Shown here piece by piece: positions 51,760-62,900 of a DNA stretch of 64,000 nucleotides. The stretch's first letter is position 1. Each line of letters starts with the position of its first letter. The position numbers and the translations under genes are program-made. The notes under the pieces were generated by a model. That model was not told the DNA's origin. It did not search any database and saw only the letters and a list, made by a program, of their open reading frames with translations. The stretch comes from Uliginosibacterium sp. 31-16. GTDB taxonomy: Bacteria > Pseudomonadota > Gammaproteobacteria > Burkholderiales > Rhodocyclaceae. The stretch spans positions 1,054,001 to 1,118,000 of the forward strand of contig NZ_JAVALZ010000001.1 in assembly GCF_030730865.1 (NCBI RefSeq). Direction: 5' to 3'.

Positions 51760-53187
51760 ATGCCGCAACAGCGATTAGCCAAAAACGTGAGTCACGCCTT
51801 CTGGACTGCCTGTCTGGCCCGACTGGAAAGTGAACTGCCTGCACAGCAGTTCAATACCTGGATCCGTGCGCTTGAAGTAGCTGAAGCGGGTAGTAACGAA
51901 GGAGTGAAACTATTTGCTCCGAACCGTTTTGTCCTGCAATGGGTGCGTGAGCGCTATCAACGCCGACTGGAACAACTTGCCGAAGAGTTCTTTGGAACGG
52001 TGACCCCACTGAGTCTTGAACTCGGGAGTCCTTCCAAAAAGCCGACCACAGCTTCTGCTGCACGTCCTGTTGTACAAACTGCACCACAACAGGTATCCAC
52101 CAGTTCTTCGGCACCAATCGAAGCTCCTGCTGTGATTACCAGCAGCAATTCCAGCTACGAAAAGACGCGGCTTAATCCGTCCTTTACCTTCGATACTCTG
52201 GTCACCGGGCGCGCCAATGATCTGGCGCGCGCGGCAGCTATCTCTGTAGCAAACAATCCTGGTTCTTCCTACAACCCCCTGTTTGTTTACGGCGGCGTCG
52301 GTCTGGGTAAAACCCACTTGATCCACGCCATCGGCAACGAGGTATTGCGTCACAATCCGAAAGCGGTGGTGCGTTACGTACACGTTGAAGACTACTTTGC
52401 CGATGTACTGCGTGCCTACCAGCAGAAGAGCTTTGATCAGTTCCAGCGTTACTACCGTTCACTGGACTTGCTGCTGATTGACGATATCCAGTTCCTTGGT
52501 GTCGGTAACAAGGAGCGCACCCGTGACGAATTCTTCCATGCTTTCAATGCGCTAACCGAAGCCAAAAAACAGATTGTCATCACCTGTGATACCTATCCAA
52601 AAGATATCCAGGGCCTTGAAGATCGTCTGATCTCCCGTTTCGACTGGGGTTTGACCGTTCAGATCGAACCACCTGAACTAGAAATGCGTATTGCCATTCT
52701 GAAGAAGAAGGCTGAATTTGACGGAGTTCCGCTCCCTGACGACGTTGCTTTTCTGATCGCCAAAAATCTGCGGTCCAACGTACGTGAACTTGAGGGAGCC
52801 CTCAAGAAGGTTGTGGCCTATGCTCGCTTCCACGGCCGCGAAATCAGCCTTGAGGTTGCCCGTGATGCGTTGCGTGACCTGCTCGCAGCGCATAACCGCC
52901 AGATTACCTTCGAGCTGATTCAGAAGACCGTAGCCGACTTCTACAAAATCAAGCTGGCTGAGCTGCTATCAAAGAAACGTACGCGCAACATTGCACGTCC
53001 AAGACAGGTTGCTATGTATCTGTCCAAGGAACTCACGCCAGCTTCGCTACCAGCGATTGGTGATGCCTTTGGCGGCCGTGACCATACAACCGTACTGCAT
53101 GCGTGCCGGACAATTGCGGAAATGCGCTTGTCCGATCAGCAACTCAACCATGACCTGCATGTGTTGACCCAGACACTCAGAGGATAA
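51760..53187 (+). CDS. dnaA: Chromosomal replication initiator DnaA
   Basis: AAA+ initiator of about 475 residues. Domain I has [26 protein letters not shown] Gln/Ser/Ala-rich linker follows. The AAA+ core has Walker [12 protein letters not shown] (about residues 175-185) and Walker [11 protein letters not shown] (about 235-244). The C-terminal DnaA signature [20 protein letters not shown] lies at about 430-448. The start is uncertain: ATG 51760 has no good ribosome site, GTG 51787 gives a shorter domain I, and ATG 51601 is too far upstream. It marks the rightward arm from the origin. Confidence 0.97.
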   Translation: MPQQRLAKNVSHAFWTACLARLESELPAQQFNTWIRALEVAEAGSNEGVKLFAPNRFVLQWVRERYQRRLEQLAEEFFGTVTPLSLELGSPSKKPTTASAARPVVQTAPQQVSTSSSAPIEAPAVITSSNSSYEKTRLNPSFTFDTLVTGRANDLARAAAISVANNPGSSYNPLFVYGGVGLGKTHLIHAIGNEVLRHNPKAVVRYVHVEDYFADVLRAYQQKSFDQFQRYYRSLDLLLIDDIQFLGVGNKERTRDEFFHAFNALTEAKKQIVITCDTYPKDIQGLEDRLISRFDWGLTVQIEPPELEMRIAILKKKAEFDGVPLPDDVAFLIAKNLRSNVRELEGALKKVVAYARFHGREISLEVARDALRDLLAAHNRQITFELIQKTVADFYKIKLAELLSKKRTRNIARPRQVAMYLSKELTPASLPAIGDAFGGRDHTTVLHACRTIAEMRLSDQQLNHDLHVLTQTLRG

Positions 53188-53203
53188 AAACGTCGAAAAA
53201 GCC

Positions 53204-53459
53204 TGTGGACAACCCTGGGGAACAGCACTTGAGCAAATGTGCGCAAGTCTGCTCAAGTGGATCATCAGGAAAACTGTCCCCAATTGCTCACATTGTTATC
53301 AGGTTGGTTTCCAACAGCTTGATCAACATGGTTAAGTTCATGTTTTTAAAAACAAATAAAGACTTATCCACAGAAACTGGCCTGATGTATTATTAGTATT
53401 AGTTATATATAGAAGTACTTGTTAACAACAAAGAAGGGAAGCCTGTTGGTGCTTTGCCA
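53204..53459 (+). repeat. Origin module copy 1
   Basis: First copy of a direct repeat with a 390-nt offset. Blocks that match copy 2 include TGTGGACAA, CAATTGCTCA, GATCAACATGGTTAAGT, TTATCCACAGAAA, CCTGATGTAT and GTTAACAAC. The position of the dnaN start codon reads AAG here, and the ribosome site is absent. Confidence 0.8.
53364..53372 (+). promoter_or_regulatory. Perfect DnaA box
   Basis: TTATCCACA, exact consensus, inside copy 1 of the duplicated origin module and just before an AT-rich stretch. Confidence 0.88.
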
Positions 53460-53593
53460 GACAAAAAATCTGTCTGCCCGTAGGAACCTCCTGACAGAGA
53501 TTGCGATGCAACAGGAACAAATTTCGGGCATGGTAGCAATTGCACTCAAGACTGCCTGAGCAAGCCGTAATGTGCGGAGACCGAAGCACCGAA

Positions 53594-53602
53594 TGTGGAT
53601 AA
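53594..53602 (-). promoter_or_regulatory. Perfect DnaA box
   Basis: TGTGGATAA, exact reverse complement of TTATCCACA, the first box of copy 2 of the duplicated module. Confidence 0.85.
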
Positions 53603-53849
53603 GTAACCGGCAATCCTGAGTGTGAAATGTGAACAAACAGTGTTTACGGCAAAGGTCAGGAAGTTCTCCCCAATTGCCCACAGCGCTGTCCCTCCCCTTA
53701 TAAACAGGGTGATCAACAGGGTTAAGTATTTGAATTAATGGATGTATTTCTGGTTATCAACAGAAAACAGCCTGATATATTAATAATAGGAGGTTTATAT
53801 AAATGCTTCTGTTAACAACTAGCCGTGATGCCTTGTTGGGCCCTCTGCA
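53594..53849 (+). repeat. Origin module copy 2 (runs into dnaN)
   Basis: Second copy of the 390-nt-offset repeat, ending inside the first codons of dnaN. Matching blocks include TGTGGATAA, CAATTGCCCA, GATCAACAGGGTTAAGT, TTATCAACAGAAA, CCTGATATAT and GTTAACAAC. Confidence 0.8.
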
Positions 53850-54909
53850 GTCTGTTTCCGGGATTGTCGAGAAACGTCACACACTGCCGATCCTGTCCAA
53901 TGTGCTGATCGAAAAGCATGGTGATGCGCTGACCCTGCTGGCAACTGATATCGAGATCCAGATCACCACACATCAGATCTCGCAAGGAAGTGGCAGTGAA
54001 GACGCATCAATCACGGTGGCTGCCCGCAAGCTGCAGGACATTCTGCGTGCTTTGCCTGATGGAGAAGTCAGCCTGGTCCTTGATGACAAGCGTCTGACTC
54101 TGAAAGCTGGCAAAAGCCGTTATGCCCTGCAAACCCTGCCTGCGGCGGATTACCCACGCATGCAACTGAATACCGGTGAGAGTCTGACTGTACGTCTGTC
54201 ACAGAAGGATTTCCGTCGTCAGCTGGCTCAGGTGGCTTATGCCATGGCAGCTCAGGACATCCGCTATTACCTCAACGGTTTGCTGATGCAGGTTCAGGGT
54301 AACGAGTTGCGCATGGTTGCAACAGACGGCCATCGTCTTGCTCTGTCATCCAATACGCTGGAACAGGAATACGCCAAGACCGAAGTCATCCTGCCCCGCA
54401 AGACCGTACTGGAACTGACCCGTCAGCTGGCAGATACAGAGGATCCGGTCGAAATCGTCATTACCGGTAATCAGGCCTGCTTCCGTTTTGGCCCGATCGA
54501 GCTGATCACCAAACTCATCGATGGCAAGTTTCCCGACTACGAACGCGTCATTCCTCAAGGCAACCCGAAGCTGGTCACGGCACACCGAACCAGTCTTCTG
54601 TCGGCGCTTCAGAGGGCGGCAATTCTCACCAATGAAAAATTCCGTGGTCTGCGTGTAGTGCTTGAATCAGGCATCCTGAAGATCATCAGCTCCAACTCCG
54701 AGCAGGAAGAAGCTCAGGAAGAACTGGAAGTGAATTACGCAGGTGACGATCTGGAACTCGGATTCAACGTCACATACCTGCTTGATGTACTCAACAACGT
54801 AGTCACGGATACCGTTGAAATCCATCTCAACGAACCCATGTCTTCGGCTTTGTTCACCTTGCCTGGCAATGAACAATTCAAGGCAGTTGTGATGCCGATG
54901 CGGATCTGA
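53803..54909 (+). CDS. dnaN: DNA polymerase III sliding clamp (beta subunit)
   Basis: Ring-forming clamp of 368 residues that holds DNA polymerase III on DNA. The start MLLLTTSRDALLGPLQSVSGIVEKRHTLPILSNVL (shown in part) and KFPDYERVIPQ near residue 243 and the terminal YVVMPMRI-like end (VVMPMRI) are typical. Three clamp domains fit the length. ATG 53803 has AGGAGG 9 nt upstream. It is immediately downstream of the origin region and followed by a lipoprotein gene instead of recF. Confidence 0.97.
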   Translation: MLLLTTSRDALLGPLQSVSGIVEKRHTLPILSNVLIEKHGDALTLLATDIEIQITTHQISQGSGSEDASITVAARKLQDILRALPDGEVSLVLDDKRLTLKAGKSRYALQTLPAADYPRMQLNTGESLTVRLSQKDFRRQLAQVAYAMAAQDIRYYLNGLLMQVQGNELRMVATDGHRLALSSNTLEQEYAKTEVILPRKTVLELTRQLADTEDPVEIVITGNQACFRFGPIELITKLIDGKFPDYERVIPQGNPKLVTAHRTSLLSALQRAAILTNEKFRGLRVVLESGILKIISSNSEQEEAQEELEVNYAGDDLELGFNVTYLLDVLNNVVTDTVEIHLNEPMSSALFTLPGNEQFKAVVMPMRI

Positions 54910-54915
54910 AGCTGG

Positions 54916-55302
54916 ATGAAACGCTTTCTGCAAATTATCCTCACTGCCAGCAGCATGTTTCTGCTGGCAGCCTGCAGCCATCAGGTGTTGCACAAAGATG
55001 CTCCGGTTTCCGTGCAAAATGTCATCGGCAAAGACGGGATTCATGGTCAGATCGTCGGAAATCTTCCGACGGGTGCCAATTTCTCCCGTTTGCAGATCGG
55101 CATGAGCCGCAGCGAGGTTGAGGCACTTGTTGGACGCCCTACCGAGCTGGATGCACAAGCAACAGGTACTGCGTGGGTTCCCTACTACTTTGGCTCTGAT
55201 ACCTGGAGTACCGAAAGTTACTACCGGGGGCGGGGGCGTCTTGTCTTCAATGCAGACAGTCGTCTCGTACTTATCGATGTCAGTGAGAATGCCTGCAAAT
55301 AG
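54916..55302 (+). CDS. Small BamE-like lipoprotein
   Basis: Predicted lipoprotein of 128 residues between dnaN and gyrB. The signal peptide ends in LLAAC (about residue 20). The mature domain has FSRLQIGMSRSEVEALVGRP and YYFGSDTWSTESYYRGRGRLVF, which align with the C-terminal domain of the lipoprotein at 16773. Fold is BamE/OmlA-like, probably outer-membrane anchored, function unknown. It starts 6 nt after dnaN, so it is co-transcribed with replication genes. It occupies the place of recF in many genomes. Confidence 0.82.
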   Translation: MKRFLQIILTASSMFLLAACSHQVLHKDAPVSVQNVIGKDGIHGQIVGNLPTGANFSRLQIGMSRSEVEALVGRPTELDAQATGTAWVPYYFGSDTWSTESYYRGRGRLVFNADSRLVLIDVSENACK

Positions 55303-55336
55303 GTGTTTTCCAGGTAGTACTGGCCAATCCGCATAA

Positions 55337-57847
<2,511 letters not shown>

Positions 57848-58052
57848 TGTTGTCTGGCTTTTCGTTTTGTGGTGTTTCTACGCCTTGCGGCGCAGGTTGC
57901 CCGACGAAGTTGCTGCAGTCAGTCCAGCGGAAGCCCGGCAATGAAGTGGTGTTGAAAAGGCTTCTCAACAAGCGGTAAGGCTTCAACGCGAAGCGGCCTT
58001 TCGCAGCAGATCATCCCGATCCACTGCCTTACCTACCGGAGCAAGCACGAGC

Positions 58053-58520
58053 ATGACGGACTCCATTGACGACAACGACCGCAAGATACTCGACCTGTTG
58101 CGCCAGAATGGTCGCCTCACCAATCAGGAGCTGGCTGACCTGATCGGGCTTTCTGCCTCGCAATGTTCACGCAAGCGCATTGCGTTGGAGCAGGCCGGGC
58201 TGATTCTCGGCTATCACGCCCAGCTCTCGCCAGAGGCAGACGGTACGCCCGTGATGGGGGTGGTGGAAGTGCGCCTGCTGAACCACACCGCAGAGTCGAC
58301 CGAGCTGTTTCATGCCTTCGTGCGCCAGGCCGATTCGATCCGTGATGTATTCAAGCTGACCGGGGATTACGACTACCTGCTCAAGGTGGCGGTGGCTGAT
58401 CTGGCGGAACTGAGCCGCTTGATCCAGCAACTGGCCGGGCTGCGCAACAGCGTGAGCCACTTGCGGACTTCGGTGGTGCTGGAGCGCCTCAAGGAGTCCG
58501 GTGTAGTGATTGACCCATAG
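58053..58520 (+). CDS. Lrp/AsnC-family transcriptional regulator
   Basis: Protein of 155 residues with an N-terminal helix-turn-helix (DRKILDLLRQNGRLTNQELADLIGLSASQCSRKRIALEQAGLI, residues about 9-51; shown for identification) and a C-terminal RAM ligand domain (FHAFVRQADSIRDVFKLTGDYDYLLKVAVADL). Lrp-type octamers bind AT-rich palindromes and sense amino acids. It is upstream of yitT and tyrB. A long palindrome lies over the yitT promoter 50 nt after its stop, so it may control that operon. Confidence 0.92.
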   Translation: MTDSIDDNDRKILDLLRQNGRLTNQELADLIGLSASQCSRKRIALEQAGLILGYHAQLSPEADGTPVMGVVEVRLLNHTAESTELFHAFVRQADSIRDVFKLTGDYDYLLKVAVADLAELSRLIQQLAGLRNSVSHLRTSVVLERLKESGVVIDP

Positions 58521-58569
58521 GCCCGCTGAAGCACGCTTTAATCATTTGTTTTGTTTTTGTGCGTGAGTT

Positions 58570-58594
58570 GTGCGTTTTTATCTTAAAATCGCAC
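58570..58594. promoter_or_regulatory. Palindrome over yitT promoter, possible Lrp-type operator
   Basis: 25-bp near-palindrome: GTGCG-T-TTTTA on the left and TAAAA-T-CGCAC on the right, 10 of 12 arm positions matching. It includes the TAAAAT -10-like hexamer (58584-58589) and ends 21 nt before the yitT start. Confidence 0.55.
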
Positions 58595-58615
58595 GATTAG
58601 ATCTTATTTCTTCTC

Positions 58616-59230
58616 ATGACTGACGCAACACTTTCTGAACGTGCGCCACATACCGCGCTTGAAGACATTCTCGCGCTGCTGCTTGGCACTCTTGTCGTTT
58701 CTTTCGGCGCCAGCCTGCTCAAACAAGCCGGTGCACTCACCGGTGGCATGGCCGGGCTGGCTTTCCTGATCCATTACGCAACCGGCGTGAAGTTCGGCGC
58801 AGCCTTCTTCCTGCTCAATGTGCCTTTCTACTGGCTGGCATTTCGCCGCATGGGCAAGGCCTTCGTGCTCAAGACTTTCTGTGCGATCGCGCTGGTCTCG
58901 GTGTTCACCGAACTGCACCCGCATTTCATCGACATCTCGCATCTCAACCCCTTCTACGCTGCAATCTTTGCCAATGCAGTGATGGGCCTGGGCTTCATCG
59001 TGCTGTTCCGTCACAAGGCCAGCCTGGGTGGTGTGAACATTCTTGCGCTTTATCTGCAGGATCGTTACAACATCCGTGCCGGCAAAGTGATGATGGGTGT
59101 GGATGTGTGTATCGTTCTGGCTTCGATTTTCCTCGTCAGCCTGCCCTTGCTGACGGCTTCGATTTGCGGGGCGGTGATCCTGAACCTGATCATTGCCATG
59201 AATCACCGCCCCAATCGCTATCTGGCCTGA
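58616..59230 (+). CDS. YitT-family membrane protein
   Basis: Inner-membrane protein of 204 residues with about five hydrophobic segments and the YitT pattern [35 protein letters not shown] (shown in part) plus [23 protein letters not shown] near residue 128-150. The family is thought to be transporters with unknown substrate. It lies between lrp and tyrB and may be linked to amino-acid use. ATG 58616 follows a weak purine stretch. Confidence 0.85.
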   Translation: MTDATLSERAPHTALEDILALLLGTLVVSFGASLLKQAGALTGGMAGLAFLIHYATGVKFGAAFFLLNVPFYWLAFRRMGKAFVLKTFCAIALVSVFTELHPHFIDISHLNPFYAAIFANAVMGLGFIVLFRHKASLGGVNILALYLQDRYNIRAGKVMMGVDVCIVLASIFLVSLPLLTASICGAVILNLIIAMNHRPNRYLA

Positions 59231-59262
59231 CAATTCCGCACAACTTCCCGGACTTCTTACCC

Positions 59263-60459
59263 ATGTTCCAGCACATCGATGCCTACGCCGGTGACCCCAT
59301 CCTGTCGCTGATGGAAACCTTCAAGACTGATCCGCGCGCCGACAAGGTCAATCTCTCCATCGGCCTGTACTACGACGCGAAAGGGGTGATTCCCCAGCTG
59401 GATGCGGTGCAGCAGGCTTATGGTCGTATTGAAGGCCGGCGTGCCATGCCCAGCCTGTATCTGCCGATGGAAGGCATGAAACCCTACCGCGAAGCGATTC
59501 AGGGCCTGCTTTTCGGTGCCGATAGCGCTGCCGTGGCGACGGGGCGGGTAGCCACCATCCAGACCCTGGGCGGCTCGGGCGCGCTTAAGGTGGGGGCGGA
59601 TTTTCTCAAGCGCTACTTCCCGAAATCGGAAGTCTGGGTGTCGGACCCGACCTGGGATAACCACGTCGCAATCTTTGAAGGCGCCGGTTTCAAGGTCCAC
59701 ACCTATCCCTACTTCGATTCGCAGACACTTGGCGTGGCGTTCGACGCGATGCTTGCCGCGTTTGCAGCATTGCCGGCGCAGAGCATCGTGCTGCTGCACC
59801 CCTGCTGCCACAACCCCACCGGCTCGGACCTGAGTCCCGCACAGTGGGACCGCGTGATCGAAGTGCTGCGTGCCCGCGAGCTGATTCCCTTCCTCGACAT
59901 CGCCTATCAAGGCTTCGGTGCCGGCATGGAAGAGGATGCCTACGCGATCCGTGCGCTCGCAGCGGCAGGCCTGCCCTTTCTGGTGGCGAATTCCTTCTCC
60001 AAGATCTTCTCGTTGTATGGCGAGCGCGTTGGCGGCCTGTCGGTGGTGTGTGAGAGTAACGAAGCTGCGGGCCGCGTACTGGGCCAGCTCAAGGCCACTG
60101 TGCGCCGCAACTACTCCAGCCCGCCGATGCTGGGGGCTGAGCTGGTCGCTGCCGTGCTTGGTGATGCCGAACTCAAGGCGACCTGGCTGGCTGAGGTGGA
60201 GAGCATGCGCACGCGTATCCTGGCCATGCGTGAAACCCTGCGTGATGCGCTCAACAGCAGCCTGCCGGGACGCAATTTCGACTATCTCGTCGAGCAGCGC
60301 GGGATGTTCAGTTACACCGGTCTTTCCGCCACACAGGTGGATCGTCTGCGCGAGGAGTCAGGCATTTACCTGATCCGCAGCGGGCGCATCTGCGTGGCGG
60401 GTCTCAACGATGGCAACGTCGGCCGGGTGGCCGACGCTTTTGCGAAGCTCATGGCCTGA
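59263..60459 (+). CDS. tyrB: Aromatic/aspartate aminotransferase
   Basis: PLP aminotransferase of 398 residues, class I AspAT/TyrAT subgroup. It has the N-terminal [26 protein letters not shown] (shown in part), [24 protein letters not shown] and the Schiff-base lysine in [18 protein letters not shown] (about residues 248-265). Expected substrates are tyrosine, phenylalanine or aspartate with 2-oxoglutarate. It lies 32 nt after yitT. A hairpin follows between this gene and the convergent corA. Confidence 0.92.
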   Translation: MFQHIDAYAGDPILSLMETFKTDPRADKVNLSIGLYYDAKGVIPQLDAVQQAYGRIEGRRAMPSLYLPMEGMKPYREAIQGLLFGADSAAVATGRVATIQTLGGSGALKVGADFLKRYFPKSEVWVSDPTWDNHVAIFEGAGFKVHTYPYFDSQTLGVAFDAMLAAFAALPAQSIVLLHPCCHNPTGSDLSPAQWDRVIEVLRARELIPFLDIAYQGFGAGMEEDAYAIRALAAAGLPFLVANSFSKIFSLYGERVGGLSVVCESNEAAGRVLGQLKATVRRNYSSPPMLGAELVAAVLGDAELKATWLAEVESMRTRILAMRETLRDALNSSLPGRNFDYLVEQRGMFSYTGLSATQVDRLREESGIYLIRSGRICVAGLNDGNVGRVADAFAKLMA

Positions 60460-60520
60460 GCTCATCAAGCCGGTGGCGCAGCGCGTGCGGTGATCGCGCG
60501 CCACTTCTATCCTGTCGTGA

Positions 60521-60558
60521 TCGCAGCCTGCAACGCAAGATTCACGCGCAGGCTGTGA
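60521..60558. terminator. Hairpin between convergent tyrB and corA
   Basis: TCGCAGCCTGC (60521-60531) and GCAGGCTGTGA (60548-60558): 11-bp arms with one mismatch, 16-nt loop, no T-run. Plausible shared terminator, weak. Confidence 0.45.
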
Positions 60559-60564
60559 TTCGCG

Positions 60565-61899
60565 TCAGCGCAGCCAGCCCTTCTTGTTGAAGTACCAGAA
60601 CGGGACCAGGATCGAAAACAGCATCAGCCCCAATGAGAAGGGGTAGCCGTGACCCCACTCCAGCTCGGGCATGAACTTGAAATTCATGCCATAGATGCTG
60701 GCGATCAGGGTCGGCGGCAGCATGGCAACGCTGGCCACCGAGAAGATCTTGATGATCTTGTTCTGGTTGATGTTGATGAAGCCGACGGTGGCATCCATCA
60801 GAAAGTTGATCTTGTCGAAGAGAAAGGCAGTGTGGCCGTCCAGTGACTCGATGTCGCGCAGGATCTGGCGGGCATCTTCCTGCTGATCCTTGGACAGGAA
60901 CTTGCCCCGGATCAGGAAGGACAGCGCCCGGCGCGTATCCATCACATTGCGGCGGATGCGTCCGTTCAGATCTTCTTCGGCGGCAATCGCGGCCAGCACC
61001 TTGGCGGCTTCCGTATCGGTCATCTCGGTGCTGAGCACCTGCTTGCCGACGGCTTCGAGCGAGGCGTACACGTCTTCGAGCGTGTCGGCGGAGTATTCGA
61101 CGTCGGCGGCGTACAGATCGAGGAGCACGTCCTTGCCGTCGCTCACATAGCCGGGCTGGATGCGTGCGCGCAGGCGCTGCAGGCGGAACACCGGCAGTTC
61201 TTCGTTGCGGATCGAGAACAGGATGCCCTGGTGCAGCACGAAGGCCACGGCTACGTTGCGTGACTCGTCGGCCTTGTCGAGCAGGAAGTCGGAGTGCAGG
61301 TGGATCTGCTCGCTTTCGTCCTCGATGTAGAAGCGCGCGGATTCCTCAAGGTCGGTGAGATCTTCCGGATCGGGCAGCGAGAGGCCGAAAACCTGTTTGA
61401 CCCAGTTCAGCTCTTCCTTGTCCGGCGCGATCAGGTCGACCCAGATCGGCTTGGCCGCGGCCAGCTGGCTGCGCGTTTCGATGTGGATCTGGCGCAAGCG
61501 TCCGTTGTGCAGCTCGAAGGCATTGAGCATCAGCGGCTTGCGCTCGGGCTGTTCGGGTTCGCTGGTGAGGGTGTCGCGGAATTCGTCGGAAGAGAGTTCT
61601 TCGAGGATGTCCTCGCCACGCACCGCCTTGACCAGCTCCCACACCACCACGCTTTCGTTGTGCGGCAGGGCTTCGAGGATACGGGCGATTTCGGCGGCTT
61701 CGAGGGTGTCGAGCTTCTTCTGCAGTTCGACCAGATTCTGCCGGTGCACCAGGCCATCGACCAGATCGTGGCGCGGCATATCCTGGCGTCTGACCAGATC
61801 CTCGACCAGACGATGACGGCCGAGCAGCGCCTGCACCTCCTGCAGGTGTTGCTCGAAAGCCTCGTCATTGGCGGGCTGGATGTCTTCGTTCTCTGACAT
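60565..61899 (-). CDS. corA: CorA-family magnesium transporter with MgtE_N-like N-terminus
   Basis: Inner-membrane protein of 444 residues. The N-terminal part (about 20-110) has helical repeats like the MgtE_N superhelical domain (LVEDLVRRQDMPRHDLVDGLVHRQNLVELQKKL; IARILEALPHNESVVVWELVKAVRGEDILEELSSDEF, quoted for identification only). The CorA domain follows, ending in two membrane helices with IYGMNF at the pore entrance. Expected role is Mg2+ (or Co2+/Ni2+) uptake. The extra domain may add Mg-sensing. It is convergent with tyrB. Confidence 0.9.
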   Translation of the reverse strand: MSENEDIQPANDEAFEQHLQEVQALLGRHRLVEDLVRRQDMPRHDLVDGLVHRQNLVELQKKLDTLEAAEIARILEALPHNESVVVWELVKAVRGEDILEELSSDEFRDTLTSEPEQPERKPLMLNAFELHNGRLRQIHIETRSQLAAAKPIWVDLIAPDKEELNWVKQVFGLSLPDPEDLTDLEESARFYIEDESEQIHLHSDFLLDKADESRNVAVAFVLHQGILFSIRNEELPVFRLQRLRARIQPGYVSDGKDVLLDLYAADVEYSADTLEDVYASLEAVGKQVLSTEMTDTEAAKVLAAIAAEEDLNGRIRRNVMDTRRALSFLIRGKFLSKDQQEDARQILRDIESLDGHTAFLFDKINFLMDATVGFININQNKIIKIFSVASVAMLPPTLIASIYGMNFKFMPELEWGHGYPFSLGLMLFSILVPFWYFNKKGWLR

Positions 61900-62076
61900 G
61901 ACGGGGCCTCGGTCGGAAAGCCGGAATTCTACTTGCTAATGGTGGGTAGGCGTACCGTTGTCTGCACGTTTTTGTGCGCTGCAGGGGCCATGCGGGCAGG
62001 ATGGGCGGTGCGCTGTGGTGCGCGCGAATCGGTGAAAATGGCGGCGGGGTAGTCAGGCACCGGAGAGGCAGCAGGC

Positions 62077-62790
62077 ATGGCAAATTATCAGACGAGCGAC
62101 AAGGCGTTCCAGCCGAAACCCGACAAGGGGTCGGGCGAGTGGTGTTCGGTGCCGACTACGCTGGAAGCACGTGCCTACAAACAGGCCATCCAGCTGGCGT
62201 TGCGCGTCGATGAGGTTGAGTTGCGTGTCGGGCGCGAGGCTGTGGCCCACATGCGCCACTATCTGGACAACACCGGCACCGATCTGCAACTTGATCTGGC
62301 CGAGCTGATGCAGCGTTCCAGTTCGGTGCGCAAGTTCTACGCTGCCGAGCTGGCGCAGGCGCAGGCTTTCTGCGAAACCCTGGCGCCGGGCCGGCATACG
62401 CTCAATTCAACGGCTCCGCAGGCGGGCTATTTTCTCGACATGGCGACCGAGCGTGGCCTGCAGTACGGGATCGGCGGCTACTCCTGCTGGGGGCAGGGCA
62501 CGGTCGAAATCGTCACGACCCGCCAGAATCTGCGTCGCCACAGTCTGGATTTCGAGTTTCATTTCTTTGACCGCTACAACTGGGATAGCGGCAAGAAATT
62601 CAAGATCAGCAACTGGGTCGAGGTCGAAGACGAATTCATGCAGCAATTTCACCAGCAATGTCTGGCGAAAGAATTCGACATCAAAGGCATGACCCGCAAC
62701 CGGGTCGTCTGGGAGGCGGCACAGCGTGCAGCACCGGCCCCCGCTACCGCCAGACCGCCGAGCAGGAATCCCTTCGATGCGCTGAAGTAG
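62077..62790 (+). CDS. Uncharacterised soluble protein
   Basis: Protein of 237 residues without signal peptide or membrane segments. The last 90 residues have a conserved-looking pattern: YGIGGYSCWGQGTVEIV, FEFHFFDRYNWDSGKKFKI and EFMQQFHQQCLAKEFDIKG. I have a faint memory of similar FxDRYNW...GLAKEF motifs at the end of polymorphic-toxin-type proteins; this is unverified. The N-terminal half is helical. It stands alone after the corA promoter region with GGAGAGG before ATG 62077. Function is open. Confidence 0.7.
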   Translation: MANYQTSDKAFQPKPDKGSGEWCSVPTTLEARAYKQAIQLALRVDEVELRVGREAVAHMRHYLDNTGTDLQLDLAELMQRSSSVRKFYAAELAQAQAFCETLAPGRHTLNSTAPQAGYFLDMATERGLQYGIGGYSCWGQGTVEIVTTRQNLRRHSLDFEFHFFDRYNWDSGKKFKISNWVEVEDEFMQQFHQQCLAKEFDIKGMTRNRVVWEAAQRAAPAPATARPPSRNPFDALK

Positions 62791-62808
62791 TGTGCTGGAG
62801 ACCCGCTT

Positions 62809-62895
62809 GCAGCAAGGATCTTTGGCATGGCATGCCTGAAACCCTTGCTGCGTATTGCTGAGCGACAATGCATGCTGAAGACCAAGCCCGCATGC
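62809..62895. repeat. REP-like element E
   Basis: GCAGCAAGG (62809-62817) and CCTTGCTGC (62843-62851) form a hairpin around GGCATGGCATGCCTGAA; a second hairpin-like part with GCATGCGGCTCTCAGG follows. Shares the GCATGCCTGAA word with other elements in this window. Confidence 0.55.
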
Positions 62896-62900
62896 GGCTC

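Larger units (their letters stand above)
53188..53802. other. oriC: Probable chromosomal origin (dnaA-dnaN intergenic region)
   Basis: 615-nt gap with no credible gene. It holds DnaA boxes (perfect TTATCCACA at 53364-53372 and TGTGGATAA at 53594-53602; near-boxes TGTGGACAA at 53204-53212 and TTATCAACA at 53754-53762) and AT-rich stretches near 53340-53420 and 53725-53802. Gene orientation changes from leftward to rightward across this area. The whole content is arranged as two diverged copies 390 nt apart. Confidence 0.8.

Noticed and set aside
53403-53681. Minus-strand frame of 92 codons inside the dnaA-dnaN gap
   Set aside because: It crosses the duplicated origin module and DnaA boxes, has no ribosome site and no family resemblance.
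57848-58052. Possible small RNA or gene between gyrB and lrp
   Set aside because: No convincing ORF, promoter plus terminator pair, or known RNA structure could be seen.
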